Source: Saxidomus purpurata (lineage: Eukaryota; Mollusca; Bivalvia; Venerida; Veneridae). Taken from it: a stretch of 64,000 nucleotides of DNA. The notes beneath the pieces were generated by a model. That model worked only from the letters and a program-made list of their open reading frames with translations, was not told the origin of the DNA and ran no database searches. The translations under genes were made by a program, and so were the position numbers. Positions 46,173 to 60,899 of this stretch are shown in pieces (positions within the stretch are counted from its first letter, which is position 1; every line of letters starts with the position of its first letter). The stretch is taken from NCBI GenBank assembly GCA_022818135.1, contig JAFMSR010000002.1:45922699-45986698 (forward strand), in the 5' to 3' direction.

Positions 46173-46370
46173 TTGCCTACTACATACATGTACATTGTAA
46201 CTATCTTTCCTGGAAATAGATATAAACAAGTGTCATTTAAATTTTACTTATAACGAAGGTTCTGCATTTGCAAATTTTTTTAATTATCTCTGTGCTTCAC
46301 ATTTTACTCATTTGTTGTAAAATTAGATGATTATACATGAATTCAGAAATCAGAAGTTTTTATTAATTCT

Positions 46371-47556
46371 TCATTCCGGTTTGGAAATTGGCTGATTCCT
46401 CAGTACGTCTGCATGGTAGGTGAGAACATTCAATAGAAGATCATTAGAAGCCGCAACATTAATTTCAAAACCTCTATACGGGAACTCCTCTTTTACGACG
46501 GAGATTATCTTTAACTGTGGAAATGTGATCACAGATTCCTGAAGGAATGTCTTAACCCCCAATATGAAGTTTTTTCAGAATTGTCGAGGAGATGGAATTG
46601 AAGATTCTAAAGGTGTTAATACTTCCCATTATGATAAACTTAGGCATATCAAACATCTCCATGTATTCTTCAACTGTTTCTTCCAGGCTGCATTGGTTAA
46701 TATTGGCTGTCCATATAGTTGCTGTTCATATTTATTTTTGTACAAGTCTAATTTGTAACGCGAGGGATATCTTACTTTACTTATCATTCCACTTTGATTA
46801 CCATTTATAAACTTTGAAATGTTTGACTTTTTATACCTCTATTAATTACCATATGGAAAAATGAATTTCCTCTGGTCAACTCTTCTTGTTTTATTTTGTA
46901 AATACTAAAGCTTGGTTTGCATGTGACTTGACAGACAGCAAGTCTTGCTAAAGCTTGGCACTCGAATTTTCACGTAGTAATTGATGAAAACATTTTTCAG
47001 TTTGCCCACTGATCCCAGACTAGGTCAATCCAATACTACACTGAAACACCATTCTTTTCAAATTGTATTTTCACGTACGAGTAGCATCTTGATGCGCTTG
47101 TCAAACATCACTTGGATGATCCATTCGAGTATCGTAACTAAACAAACAAACATTGAATGTTTAAATGTCCAGCTATATTCATCAGACAGTATCTAATAAA
47201 ACAGCAAGGTGTTGCAAGTCTCAAGATCTTCTACAGTCGTTCCTATCAGTACAAGCTTTTAGACCACATCTGCATGAATTCCCCATCCAAACACGATAGT
47301 ATTCTTGGAAACAACTTGAAACCAAAGTTTTAATATCAAGCTTCTTCTCATGTTTTTCATCAGTTGTCAAAGGCTCATGCGTTTTGCTAATGGAAGGCGT
47401 AAATGGATTGATCACACTATGTTTTCTTAATACCTCTGAAGCTTTCCTATGGTTTATACTGTCAACAAAACAAACCTCTGCACTGCACAGTAATAATTGT
47501 TTAGCTTCCAGTATTTTAGGACCAAACCTTTGGCAGGCATCTGATTTGTCTAACAA
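46371..47556 (-). pseudogene. Disrupted coding sequence of unknown family
   Basis: Several stretches read as real protein but sit in different frames. 47556-47224 encodes 111 residues (CQRFGPKILEAKQLLLCSAE; NSCRCGLKACTDRNDCRR) with no ATG at its start. Reading on after a shift gives SDEYSWTFKHSMFVCLVTIL and FDKRIKMLLVRENT with stops between. 46720-46563 encodes SLEETVEEYMEMFDMPKF and FRIFNSISSTILKKLHIG. 46562-46371 encodes FPQLKIISVVKEEFPYRGFE and NDLLLNVLTYHADVLR, then a stop. The last two stretches would be continuous if the run of five G near 46557 (C on the plus strand) were four. The absence of splice signals at most breaks suggests a decayed or retrocopied gene; homopolymer assembly errors are the alternative. 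I cannot name the family. Confidence 0.55.
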
Positions 47557-47689
47557 ATGTTACTTTTGTTTGCTCCTTTGGTAGGCGTCTTAATTAAAAT
47601 ATAGTTGTCAATTTTATCACTGTATTTTCTTGAAGCTTATCTTTAATGTTTCAGCGCAATTTTGTGTAAAAGGCCAATTAAAAAATAAT

Positions 47690-48060
47690 TAAGGTAGAGT
47701 TATGGTTCTTTGGCACTGCACTTCCCCTCACTGTGCTCTATCACTGTATGAAGTTTCAAGTAATTCCCTTAATACCTTTGCAGTTGTGCTCCCAACAAGA
47801 AAACTCAATAAAAGGAGAATATTATAAAATAAGGTATTGTGAAATGTTTAAAGCAATAACCATATTGTATTGCATGCAATTTGAACAAATGTCATTCAGT
47901 ACTTTTAGAATTATGCTTTGACCAGAAAATGTAACGAAGGGGGAGAATAAAAAAAGTGTTAGTTACGGTTCTTGTGCACTGCACTTCCCCTCATTGTGCT
48001 CTATCACTGTATGAAGTCATTCCCTTAAAAGAAGTGGGGACAGATGGACAAATGTGTTCA
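47690..48060 (+). repeat. Z/V-related repeat fragment
   Basis: Two diverged units with AGAGTTATGGTTCTTTGGCA, GCACTGCACTTCCCCTCA and TATCACTGTATGAAGT, followed by GACAGATGGACAAATG. Neither a clear 5' nor 3' end is present. Confidence 0.65.
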
Positions 48061-48507
48061 TTTCTAAATGCTCCCAAGTTCATTCGGAGACATAAAGAAC
48101 TCTACAACACCAAATTAGCAAAGATGTATAGAAAACAACTTGAGCCAAGTAGAATAATTTACACATTTAATCATCTATGAAAGCATACACAAGTTCATTC
48201 AGAAACAGTACAAGCACACACCTGGCAGTGACAAATATAAAGGATAAGTAAACACATCTTGTTTTCTAGTTTTGATCTGACTGCCTATTGTACATGTATA
48301 ATGTCCTGTGCTGTAAGTCAAACACAACCTCCTGACAATTTCATCAAAAAGACTGTTTTACCTTGTACTCTGTGTCCATTATATAACATCTTACTCTAAC
48401 AATTATTCTCAACACAAGCATATATTTCAGTTATAATGAATATGGACAGATCTTTAATACTACACATTGGTGAAATGGAGAATGAGTTCTACATCTATGA
48501 TGGTTTG

Positions 48508-51500
48508 CTACGACTGTGACTGAGTGGACAGTTTCTGTAGGTAAGAGACTAGATCCTCACAGTATTTCTTTGATCTATGTTTGTGTTTAGTTGTCTCCAC
48601 TTCCTGTATAAGCATACCTGGTAACAGACTACCTGCTTTCTTCAGAACACCTGAAATTATAAAGTATTTTATGGCATTTATCGTAACATCTACAAAACTG
48701 TGTAAAGAGCAAACAACTTCACATTTACCAGTTAGAATGACATAAAATTGTAATTAATAAATACCTAAACGAAATTTAAAGTGCCACAACATCTAGACAA
48801 ATATTGAAGACGGTATTCATTGAGTAACATGTTAAGTTCAGAAAAGTTGAACCAGTGTTAGTGGTCATTTAAATTAAATTTATGCTACCTTTAGTTTTGT
48901 CTCACATGCATAAAAATACAAAGTTAATTTAATGGTAGTAAAATGAACTATACCTAAAATTGCTTCTTGTATTTTCTCATCTGGATCATCAAGATGTATC
49001 AACAATCCTTTATACATGGCTTCTAGATGAGCTCTATAAAGCTGAACATCATACGCTTGTTCAAAACTGTCCAGGTATGCCAGGAATGTCTTGGCCACCG
49101 TCAGTCTAATCTCATCACTACTGTCATCTAACCTTTTCAACAACTCCAGGTACATATTGTGCAACCGATCCTGGTTAACATTTGGACCAGCAAGATCAAA
49201 AGTACGGGTCATAACCCGGCAGGCTACCAGTCTGGTTCCCTTGTTGTCATCGTCCATACTTGATAACATCTGGGTGATGAAGTTATCTAACACAGGTTCC
49301 AACTGTAAACAGTTAAATGTTACAAGTATTTTTCGTATGTCATAAAATGAATAATTGAACTTCTAAAATCTATAAAAAAAAAATAAAAAATACTTCAGCT
49401 TATTTAAGGAGCTAAGAGTGAAACCAAAATATGAACACTGGGGAAGTTCAATAGACAATTTATGGATACAGATGTATCCATCTTAAAAGACCATCATAAG
49501 AAGATAAAGTTTTATGTATGAATGTTTCAACTCATACTCTTCAAGTGCAGACAAAGATTTTTTGGAAGCCTAAATAATCACAGTTTACGACAAAACTGAA
49601 TACCTCTAGTTCTGTCTTCTTGTTTCAAAAATGTTTAGCTGTCTTCATACAAGTGTGTTAACACTGCAAAAGCTTTGAAACAGGTTTTAATGTCAATTTC
49701 CTGTCTAGTGAAACTAGAGCTATCACTAAATGTGATTAATACCCCCAAAAGGATTGCTTTATAAACTGAAGAAGTTCGTAGTAACATAATACCTTGCAAA
49801 CAAACTAAAAAGAGATATTGTTCTTAGCAGTTCCTCTCATTGTGCTTGACCATTGTATGAAGTTGTATTGAATTCCAACTTGTAGTTTTTCGAAAAATGC
49901 TCCAGACAGGGAAAAGTAACAAAGGGCAATAACTCTGTAATTAGTCAAGATGGAGTTATGGTTCCTGTGCACTGCACTCCCTCTCACTGTGCTTGACCAT
50001 TGTATGAAGTTGTATTGAATTTCAACCAGAAGTTTTCAAGTTATGCTCGGACAAGGAAAAGTAACAAAGGGTAATAACTCTGTAATGAGTCAAGATGGAG
50101 TTATGGTTCCTGTGCACTGCACTTCCTCTAAATGTACTTGACCATTGTATGAGGTTGTACTAATTCCAAATTAGTTTTCAAGTTATGCTTCGAAAAAGAA
50201 AAAGATAACAAAGGGCATAACTCAGTAAATACTCAAGATAGAGTTATAGTTCTTGTACACTGCACTTTCTCTGAGTGTGCTTGATCATTGTATGAAGTTG
50301 TATTGAATTCCAACTAATAGTTTTCAAGTTATGCTCCAGACAAGGAAAAGTAACAAAGGGCAATAACTCTGTAATTAATTATAGTTCTTGTGCACTGCAC
50401 TTCCTCTCAATGTGCTTGACCATTGTATGAAGTTGTATTGAATTCCAACCAGTAGTTTTCAAGTTATGCTTCGGACAAGGAAAACTAACAAAGGGCAATA
50501 ACTCAGTAAATACTCAAGATAGAGTTATAGTTCTTGTACACTGCACTTCCTCTGAGTGTGCTTGATCATTGTATGAAGTTGTATTGAATTCCAACTAGTA
50601 GATTTCAAGTTATGCTCCGGACAAGGAAAACTAACAAAGGGCAATAACTCTGTAATTAGTCAAGATGGAGTTATGGTTCTTGTGCACTGCACTTCCTCTC
50701 AATGTGCTCGACCATTGTATGAAGTTGTATTGAATTCCAACCAGTAGTTTTCAAGTTATGCCCCGGACAAGGAAAAGTAACAAAGGGCAATAACTCTGTA
50801 ATTAGTCAAGATGGAGTTATAGTTCTTGTGCACTGTACTTCCTCTTAATGTGCTTGACCATTGTATGAAGTTGTATTGAATTTCCAACTAGTAGTTTTTA
50901 AGTTTATGCTCCGGACAAGGAAAAGTAACAAAGGGCAATAACTCTGTAATTAGTCAAGATGGAGTTATAGTTCTTGTGCACTGCACTTCCTCTCAATGTG
51001 CTTGACCATTGTATGAAGTTGTATTGAATTCCAACTAGTAGTTTTCAAGTTATGCTCCGGACAAGGAAAATGCAACAGACCGACCGACCGACCGACCGCC
51101 CGCCCGACCGACCGACCGACCGACCAACCGACCGACCAACCACCGGGTGACTCCTATATACCCCCCTAAACTTCGTTTTGGGGGTATAATTAGGCCTGAA
51201 TATTTTTGCAGAAATATATATAGAGGTCAGGTGACATGCTTACCTTTTCCTTTGTAAGAATACCACTTTGTAGAAGTGCCCATGCACATGATACAGCAGT
51301 GGTTCTTATTGCACTAGCCACTCTACCTGCTTTCCATACACAGTTAGGCAAAATCATCTCTCTGACAACAATTTCTGCAAAGTCAGCAAACTTGTCGCCG
51401 GAATCTACCGTGTCCTTACAATTCATCATGAGATGTGAAAGCAGGGAGAAAAACTTGAGACGCACTTCTGGATCTTTCTCTGGATTGAAATTTGCTGTAA

Positions 51501-54500
51501 GTATTGGCATTACATCATCCAGCAGGTCACCAACCACTGGACCTGAAAATTTGCAATCAAAAGGTTAAATTTTCATATGAGAGCAACAAAAATATGTTGT
51601 CAACTACATGAAATAACAATTAGTGCTGGATTAAGAATTAAAAGCTAACCTATTTCGTTGAGTAAACAACAATACTTTCTGGCTTTCTATAAATGTTAAA
51701 ACACGCTTGGACTGTTCCTACCTGCTTCTAAAATGAGCACATCAAAAATAAGTCTTTCCACAGAATGTGTTGTCCATACTGGGTAGGTATCATGAAAACT
51801 GTCCAGCAGTGGTTTTGTATGACTTTTGTACAACTCCCTTCTACTACTAAGACCCTGTAGACTGGCTAACTTATCTAATAGTTCAAACACCTACGAAACA
51901 AAAAAATATTTGGTATAAATATTTCATAAACTGTTAAAATAGACAAAGAGTCACTACTGTTCTTGGTGTTTAACCCTGTTTTCAAAAGTAGTTCAGTTAT
52001 TTAGAGATAGACAGTTTTCCTAACCATTGTTCCTGGAAAGAACCAGTACTAAGCACTCCTATTTTGTCCCATAAACTAAAAGTCAGCTAACTGAGGTTTG
52101 TTACAGGTCTTGAACCAATGACCCTCAGTCAGTAGTTTCAATTGGTCTCAACCAAAGAGGCAATTAATGAATGAACAAGCTACAAGGCCTGTCATGGCTG
52201 ACTGAAATGAAACCAAAGGAAGGAGGTTGTACAAAGCAATTTCTTTTCTAATAATGCAAACTTATAAACCAGTTTAATCCCCAAAGATATATGTGTAACA
52301 TTTTTTGCTTTTGATTGGTACATAATAAATGATGGTATAACATAATAAGCTGCCCAATCAAATGTAATCATAATGTTTCTTATCCTACCTGACTGCTAGG
52401 CCAGCGCTAGCCTACTTAATTTGGTAATCAACAAAGTAAGGAAATTATGTTAAATTATAAGAGCAACTTCAATGGGAAAATCATGAAGACTGATCAAGAC
52501 TGGACCTGAAAAATATTCTTTCAGCTCATAACTGTTTTGAAATTAAGCAAGTTATTTTCCTTAGGAGTTACTTAAATATGTGAGAAGCATTTTGACCTCG
52601 GCCTCTCAGTTCACTGAATGTTTAGCCATTTACTACTTGCAGACACAATTAAATGCTGAAGTAATTACCTTGTCTTTGATGAGGTCTCCTTGTTGTATAG
52701 CTAGGATAGTGTGTAGAATGTTGAACACAGACTGGCTTGATTGTGTAGACTCTACAATGTCTACACCTGACACATTCAATAGTGATTCTAAACATGACAA
52801 CAGCTGAATCTGTGCAGGAACCTAGTGTAGAATAAAAAAAAACATGAACATTTCTCTGATTCCTAAGTTATCAAATCAAAGTGCAAATGTACCAGGCTTT
52901 AATAAGTAAGTTACATCTGGTATTTGTATCAAATGTGAGTGAAAGTGGTCTTATGGTTATAGAATTTGCTTCACAATTTAGGCTAAGAAGACCACAGCTC
53001 AATCAACAATAAAACAATTCAAGCAGATGCAGGTCACTTTAAGACCTAGGTCATCTTGCAAACCTACAGATGCAGGTCACTTTTAGATCTAGGTCATCTT
53101 GCCCAACAACAAATCTCATAATAAAAGATTTGAATGCAGAATTTTATCACAGTAATTAATTACAGCTTTATTACAGGTAGAATCCAACAGGAAGAGTACT
53201 GGAGTACTGAGTGACACATTCGATGAAGAAAGATAAATGCTAGAAACTAACCTGAATACTCTGGCATACATCTGGCATATACAGCGTATCGAGGATTGCC
53301 TGTATGTAAGGTTTCAGATCTGCTCTTGCTGTTCCACGTACAACAGCTGCAAGCACCATGATGGATGTGTAATGCTGGGTATTTTGAACACTTTTCAGGA
53401 TGAGTTTACTCCAAATTTCAACATCAACAAAGTAGCCGATCAACTCTGCAGATCTTTGAATCTGTAATAAATGTATGACAAAAGAACAAGTTAAAAAGTT
53501 GAAACTTTTTGCAAAAACATGAACAAAAGTTCAGACTATATTCTTATAGAAATGTAGAGAAAATATATACATGTACCTGCTAAAAATTTCATATTCATGT
53601 TTGAAATTTGCAACTTGTGCATAGATATGTGAACATGTAGCACTAAGTCATAGAGTCACATGATGATCTTTGTCAAACTCAGCAGATAAAGATGTAAATC
53701 ACTAAGTAACATACATGTACATCCTACATACATTTGTATACATGAAACTTTTTATTGTTTTAACCCTGACCACTGCTAGATTTCTAAGATGGACTTATCT
53801 ATCTTTCAATTTAGAAAGCATCATTTACCATTGAAAATTTATGAACTGAATCGCCACATACATACAACTTGATCAAAAACTGGGCTTGTTGCAATGGCAG
53901 AATCACTCACAAGTTAGAATCACTGTAGGGTAACATTTAACTACTGTAAGAAAGTAAGCTGACATAACAGCCATGTGTAAAAAAACAAGTTCATACATCT
54001 TTGACAACTGACTGTTCATCATCAGAGCAAGCCTTGTACATTCCAGAGGTGACGAGCTCCATATGTTGAGTAATGTACTCTTCACAATTGAGTAATAGAT
54101 AGTACAGGAGACCAGCTGACTTTTTACGTGTATCTGCGACCCAGTCAATCACATCTCTCATCAGGCCTGGCAGTATTTTTGACACATGACGCATCATCAA
54201 AGTACGACATCCAATATTTGGTCTCTCAACTGCAAGCAGATATTTAAATGTTCTTATAGAAATCTACTTGTCTAAATATGAACTGACTCATGAAATAAAT
54301 GACTTACAATGTATATGACAAATCACTTTCTTCTCAATGGTCAAAGTGCTACCATTTATAGAGCACAAAAAATATGTCAAGACATGCCTACCTCCTGGTG
54401 GGTAATGTTTAGGATCTGGTTTGGCAAAATCCACCTTATCTTTCAGATCATCCTCATTTTCGTTGGCAAACTTTAGTCCTGTAAAATTAATCATGGCGTA

Positions 54501-57104
54501 AGTAAAAGTGTCTTAAACAAAAAAGTAACGAGATAGACACGAAATAGGAAGATTGACATTTGGAATCAAACTTGGAAGTTTTTTGTACATGTATAATGAT
54601 CTAGACAAGAGGAATGTTGTGTACTGTGACAACAACCTTAAACTGACCAACTGAAATGAACAAGCCATGGTACAATGTAAACTCCTGTAAATCATGGAAG
54701 AGAAATAATTACAGGTCAAGAAATCCAATATTGACTGTGACATTACATGTTATTAACAGTTTGTGTTGATATGGTTTGCTTCACAGGCTCAGTTCTAAAA
54801 CATTTCATCCAAGTTTCATGAAAATCTTTTGATACATATAAAAGTCCAGGACTTGCAAGAAGAAACAGAGACCAAGTCTTAAGGCTAAAATCTTGCCAAT
54901 CTTAGAAAAATAGAGAAAATACTTAAAATGCAATCTGGGTGTATACATTGGCAGCTGAATTGCCTTGTGTCAAATACCTACAAATTCCAACTACAGATTT
55001 TTTCAATCACTACAATACATACTAATGCCAGCATTTCCCTTCTTATTAACATGATTAAGCAAGTATCCTCACCAACATCATGCCAAAGAGAGTCTGCCAT
55101 CTCCCTTATTTGTGGCTGTTCATCTGACAGACCTGTGAGAAGCAGCGGCATAAGTTTGTTCCAAAATGAATACCGATCAAACATGTCCAACATCCAGTTA
55201 CCCACAACCTTGATCACTGCCATTCTGACTGCAGGGTTCGAATCAAACAATCTCTGTGCCAAATGTGACACAATGGTATCAACTGGCTTGTTGCTACCAT
55301 ATTGTATTACATCTCCTGAAAAACAGAAACCACACTACATGTATCAGTACTTATATCAACAACATTAAGTCACATAAGGTTTGGGGCTGAAAGAGAGCGG
55401 CATTGTAATTAAAACGTTTTGGGCGTCAGAAAGTTCTCAAAAAGTTAACAAATAAAAAACAAAACAAAAATTCAAGTCGTGACTGGAATGTGGACACTGC
55501 AAAACACTGTGTTTATGGTGATAATTAGTCACCGTGATCCGACACTTTTAATTAGGGCGACAGATGACTCTGGAGGAAAATTTGGGTGACAAATTCTTGA
55601 AATAACTGGCATACTGTTTACAATTATATAAAACATGGTCAGTCTGGACGGGTGGTGGTGTTTTCGTCGACCTCCCGGTTCGTCACCATGAGTTTTGTGT
55701 ACAAAAGAGGTTGTGGTTTCGTCACTCTTATTTAATTGTATATCTAATTGTTAGTTTGACATACATGTAAAATGGGATCAAACAAACCAATTAACGTTGT
55801 CGTTACACGTAATTATAGGATGCATCACGGTATTATGAACACCTTTTTTCACCCAAATTAAGTAATTAGTTGACTATTATCAGTCACCTAAATCAATTTG
55901 AATTTAAAAATGGATTGAGTTAAGGGAGTATTAGTGTCAAAATATACAAATTTAACACTAGTTATAAAACTTTTATTCGGAAAATGACAAAAATAACAGT
56001 CTAATCAAACTATAAATAACAAACACACACTACAGCCATTATATCGAAAAAAAAAGACAAATAATTATTTAAATCTTAATTCGATGAGTCAAATACATTG
56101 TTTATTTTTTATTAATAATTATTAATTAAGGTGTAAAATCGAATTTTAAACCGATAAATGAAATACGTTTTTTAATCAAATTTTGTGCAGTAAATGAAAA
56201 TGGTATTCTCATTTAACTGTGCGAACTTTGAATTATCATTTGAGTAATTACCTTTAAGTAGGTGTGAAATCCTATTGTTATATTTATCTTATACAAAACC
56301 TTGGTGACGAACTGGCAACCTAAATCCTTAGTGACGAAACGGGGGATCGACGAAACCACTGTAATTCGTCTGGACAAGTCATGTCTGTCTTGTCACAAAT
56401 TAATAAAATTGTTAATTATAAACAATATGAAAGTCCAATTATTTTGACAAAGATTTTGTACTGCTATACATACCTATTGTATAAACTACAGTCACTCGAA
56501 CTTTTGAGTGCTGATGTGCTATTGTTTGCAACAGTGGCTTGATAAGAGATTCTGACTGTAAGTGAAAATGCTCCGGAACATTTTTTGCCAAAATAGAAGT
56601 ACACTGGCATGCTAGCTTCTTTACATCTGGAAATGGATCTACAATAATGCGCTGAAATATTTTTATCATATCATCCAAATATACTGCAATATTTTTCCCA
56701 GAACATTCTAGAATTTCTTTCAAAAACTCAACTAAAAGCAATCTTAGTTCTTCTGAAGGTTCCGTGATTTCTGGCTGACCAAGTCTTTGAACTATTACAG
56801 GGATGATATAAGGCAGGTACTCTCCTGGCTTTTCTACTATCTTCAAGAACGCTCGAATGATATCTAATGATATTTCTCTGCATTTTTCTGCAGGATCCGA
56901 AAACTCTCTCAACAAAGGTTTCAACAATTCGTTCAACACTGGCTTAATGTCTGGTGTATCTAGTGGCGGCTTTTTAGTAACAGTGTCTTTGCGAATGTTT
57001 TCTAATGCTTTCCTGCGAGACATTTTATTTTCTTCGCTTAGGGTATTAAGGTGGCGTGCTAATCCTTGCACGACCGCATTGGAATTTTGATCAACGGCAG
57101 CCAT
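48508..57104 (-). CDS. DNAAF5: DNAAF5 (HEATR2), dynein axonemal assembly factor 5 (10 coding exons, 838 aa)
   Basis: A cytoplasmic HEAT-repeat protein needed to preassemble axonemal dynein arms for cilia and flagella. Exons: 57104-56474, 55315-55073, 54478-54392, 54229-53997, 53461-53252, 52821-52669, 51890-51722, 51542-51244, 49302-48954, 48650-48508. All junctions are GT-AG and phases agree; 2517 nt including TAG. Human DNAAF5 is 855 aa, so this is full length. Helical HEAT repeats run throughout. Family hallmarks visible are [94 protein letters not shown] and [15 protein letters not shown]. The start is the ATGGCTGCC at 57104 ([13 protein letters not shown]); the frame is open upstream to 57242 but that part has no family resemblance. 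Intron 8 contains a Z-family element. The start lies about 220 bp from a long poly-T tract. Confidence 0.96.
49711..51190 (+). mobile_element. Z-family element, complete, in DNAAF5 intron 8
   Basis: The start AAACTAGAGCTATCACTAAA carries the hairpin ATCACTAAATGTGAT, then AATACCCCCAAAAG. About nine units of 145-147 bp follow (AAAGGGCAATAACTCTGTAA, GCACTGCACTTCCTCT, CATTGTATGAAGTTGTATTG). After an ACCG run (51077-51140) it ends TTTTGGGGGTATAATT, inverse of the 5' motif. Confidence 0.88.
53030..53106. repeat. Short tandem duplication (about 45 bp)
   Basis: AGATGCAGGTCACTTT, then AGACCTAGGTCATCTTGC, occurs twice with small differences, inside a DNAAF5 intron. Confidence 0.7.
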
Positions 57105-57319
57105 ATTGTTTGATCGCACAACGCCTCGTTTTGAAGTAGACTGCTTTTCTTGTGTTTTTGTATCATTCGATAATGTTTCAAAGTTACATTTGTAAATCAG
57201 TCTAGTTCGGTTTGGGGTAAAAACCTTACCACCCCTGACCACGGAAAGAGCCGATCGTTCTGGAAATTTCCGTCGACTTGGTGTTGGTGGTGTATATGTG
57301 TGTGTGTATATTTTTTTGT

Positions 57320-58094
<775 letters not shown>

Positions 58095-58405
58095 CAAAGA
58101 GCCCGGATAGCTCAATAGGTAGAGCACGTGACTTGTAATCTCGGGGTTGTGGGTTCGATTCCCAGGGCTGACCAACTAAAATTACTAACAGTCTTTTGGA
58201 TGAGACTTAAAAACCGAGGTCCCATGTATAGGTGAAAACCTGGCATGATAAAGAACCAGGGGTGTCTCTGGAATTGGGACGCTTTCTGTATCATGCACTA
58301 TCCCCCAAAACCTAAAATAACTAAACTCTTCTGGGGGCGTTGGTCATATGGGAAACCGGTACCAACGATAAAGCCCTAACATACCATACCATACCATACA
58401 TGATA
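58095..58405 (+). mobile_element. tRNA-derived SINE with (ACCAT)n tail
   Basis: Head GCCCGGATAGCTCAATAGGT (box A TAGCTCAATAGGTAGAGC) and GTGGGTTCGATTCCCAGGGC (box B); the anticodon position reads TGT, so a Thr-type origin is possible. Body: TTTTGGATGAGACTTAAAAA, CCGAGGTCCCATGTATAGG and CTTCTGGGGGCGTTGG. The tail has ACCAT repeats (58380-58400). The acceptor arms no longer pair, so it is not a functional tRNA gene. Confidence 0.8.
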
Positions 58406-59338
58406 CAAGAGCGGAGTAAAAAAAAATATTGGTGTAAAATATAGGAATAACTGTATTGTAATTTTTATATTTTAAATATTTTTAAGGGCGACTGCACATA
58501 GTTCCCACATCCACAATATTTACCTCCCTTGTTCTGAATTGGCAGCCATTTTGAATGGCAAAAATGATAAAGCATCAATAGGAATTTTTCTCAATTATGT
58601 GATAATTTATGTGTGACGACCACATTTTCTTGAACCTGCTGAGTCATCTGCCCATATCAGCATCATATGTTAATTATGTTTATAAATCTGGTTAGTTTGT
58701 AATTGTTAAGTAGAATATTCCCTATTAACTTTAAGGGAAGATGCCACACAAAATGGCTGATAATTCAGAACAAGGGAGGTAAATATTGTTAATGTGGGAA
58801 CTATAACAAATATCAAAATCACTAAATAGTTATTCCTTTTCTAACAGACAATGTGATAAAGGCGAAAATTAAAACGCCGTTTGAATTTTGCGACTATATA
58901 TATACGTTATTTAATAGTTGCAAATTTAAACGACGTCACCAATCAGAAACACAGTTACATCGGTAATGCGTTAGAATGTGTTTTTCACACAATTAGTATC
59001 AACATATTGGCAATAATATGTATAGGAAAAAAAAATCCCGTTCACTAATATCGATGTCTAGAGAACAGATTCTCGTTTGCTAGCCACTGCCTAAAGCAAA
59101 TCACTACATATAGACCAAAAAGGATTTTTAAAGATTTATTACAACAAACATAACAACAATATACGTATTACACAGTGACAGACTTCAATGGCAACTAATG
59201 TAAGTGTAAGTGTAAGGATTTCGTATTTTCTGCTATGTTTTCAGAAACAAGCCTGTGCCTTAAAAGCATTACAAACACGTTATATGAGATAACACCCATG
59301 GTCACAAACATTTCGAGCATGTAACATATTTTGAAAAT
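58406..59338. other. AT-rich intergenic sequence
   Basis: An inverted pair, TAGTTCCCACATCCACAATA (about 58498-58540) and TATTGTTAATGTGGGAACTA (about 58785-58805), with GCCACACAAAATGGCTG inside, suggests a decayed small TIR element. No gene seen. Confidence 0.45.
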
Positions 59339-60899
59339 TAACAAGAGGGCCATCATGGCCCTCTATCGCTCACCTTGGTACCATTGGCTTTTATACAAGT
59401 TCAACAAGAGCTTAGCAGAAAACAAGGTAAAAGTACATTACATTGAAGCTAAAAAAAATCAAAACTAGGACAAAATGGCGGGACCAGTTTTGATTCTGAG
59501 GGCAAAGTTAGAATAGTTTAAGTTGAGACTAGACAATGCTACATATAAGATATCTAAGCTCTAGACCTTGCAATAAACAAATTCAAAAGTTTTCCTATAA
59601 AAGTCTATGTAGAATCATTATCCTCCGGATGTGGCCAATTTTGACCCTGGGGGCATAATCTGAACAATCTTGGTAGAAGCCCACATGGGGATGCTACACA
59701 ACAATAATATAAGCTCTGGGATTCATAGTCTTAGACAGAGATTTTAAAGTATTTCCTTATAAAAATCTATATGAAGCAAGTGAGCCCTGGGGCGAAGTAA
59801 ATTTTTACCCAAGGGCCATAATATGAACTGTCTTGGTAGAGGATCACTTGCTGATGCATTACATACCAAATATCTAAGCTCCAGGCCTTATGATATTAAA
59901 CAAGAAGATTTTTGAAGTTTTCTTATTCAAATCTTTATAAAACAAGTGACCCCTGGGGTCTGCAAGTTAAAAAAAACCCCCAAAACAAGTAAAACAACAG
60001 CTGTCCCTTATAAGTGTCAAATGCCTCAAAAGAGGTGCCTCACAATTTGTGACCTTGAAGGTTGTGCACAATATTTTATCTCCATGTGCTAAACATTTGG
60101 TCAAATTCATTTTAAAATCCTTCAGTGTATAACAGAATATCAATCCAGACATGAAAGATGTGCATACATACAAGATTCTAAAATGTCTGACCTCTAAGTG
60201 TGACCTTGACCTTCAAGGTAAGAATGCAGGACTTGCACGTGCCATGTCATCTTCATGTGCTCAACAATTGTGCTATGTAATTTTAAAATCCTTCAATGCA
60301 TGACAGTTACCATGTATACAGTATTCCATGACCGTTTTGGAGAAGAAGATTTTTAAAGTTTATCCTAAATACATCTATGTAAAACAAGCGACCCCCTAGG
60401 CCGGGACAATATTGACCCCAGGGGCATAATTTAATTGAACTTTAAAGAGGTCCACTAGACACTGTTACGCACTAAATATATATGCTCTAGACCTTGTTGG
60501 AGGAGAGGATTTTAAAAGGTTTTCCTATATATGTCTATGTAAAACAAGTGACCCCCTAGGACCGAGCAATATTGACCCCCAGGGGCATGAGTTGAACAAA
60601 CTTGGTAGAGGTTCACTAGACAATGCTATATACTAACTTTCTTAGCTGTAGGCCTTGTGGTTTTGGAGAAGATTTTTAAAGTTTATCCTATAGAAACCTA
60701 TGTAAAATCAAGTGACCCCCCCCCCCACCCCCTTTCTTTGAACAATTTTGGTAGAGCTTCTTGCAAGGAACATCCCTGCTAAGTTTCATCAACATTGGCC
60801 CAGTGGTTTCTGAGATGTCGTTTGAAGGAAAATGTTGACGGACTACAGACAATTGTCTATCCTAAAAGCTCACTTTTGCAAAGCCAGGTGAGCTAAAAA
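59339..60899 (+). mobile_element. X-family element, old copy, with a Y fragment inside
   Basis: The start AACAAGAGGGCCATCATGGC keeps the 5' hairpin and CGCTCACCTTGG. Six or more diverged units follow. The 3' segment (GAACAATTTTGGTAGAGCTT) leads to AGCCAGGTGAGCTAAAAAG. A Y-family fragment (about 59995-60330: CAGCTGTCCCTTATAAGTG, TGTGACCTTGACCTTCAAGG) interrupts it. Confidence 0.8.

Noticed and set aside
57105..57242. Upstream extension of DNAAF5 (start near 57242)
   Set aside because: The frame is open but unlike the family; ATGGCTGCC at 57104 gives a normal DNAAF5 N-terminus.
58095..58168. Possible functional tRNA-Thr gene
   Set aside because: Box A and B are good but the acceptor stem does not pair, and a SINE body and ACCAT tail follow directly.
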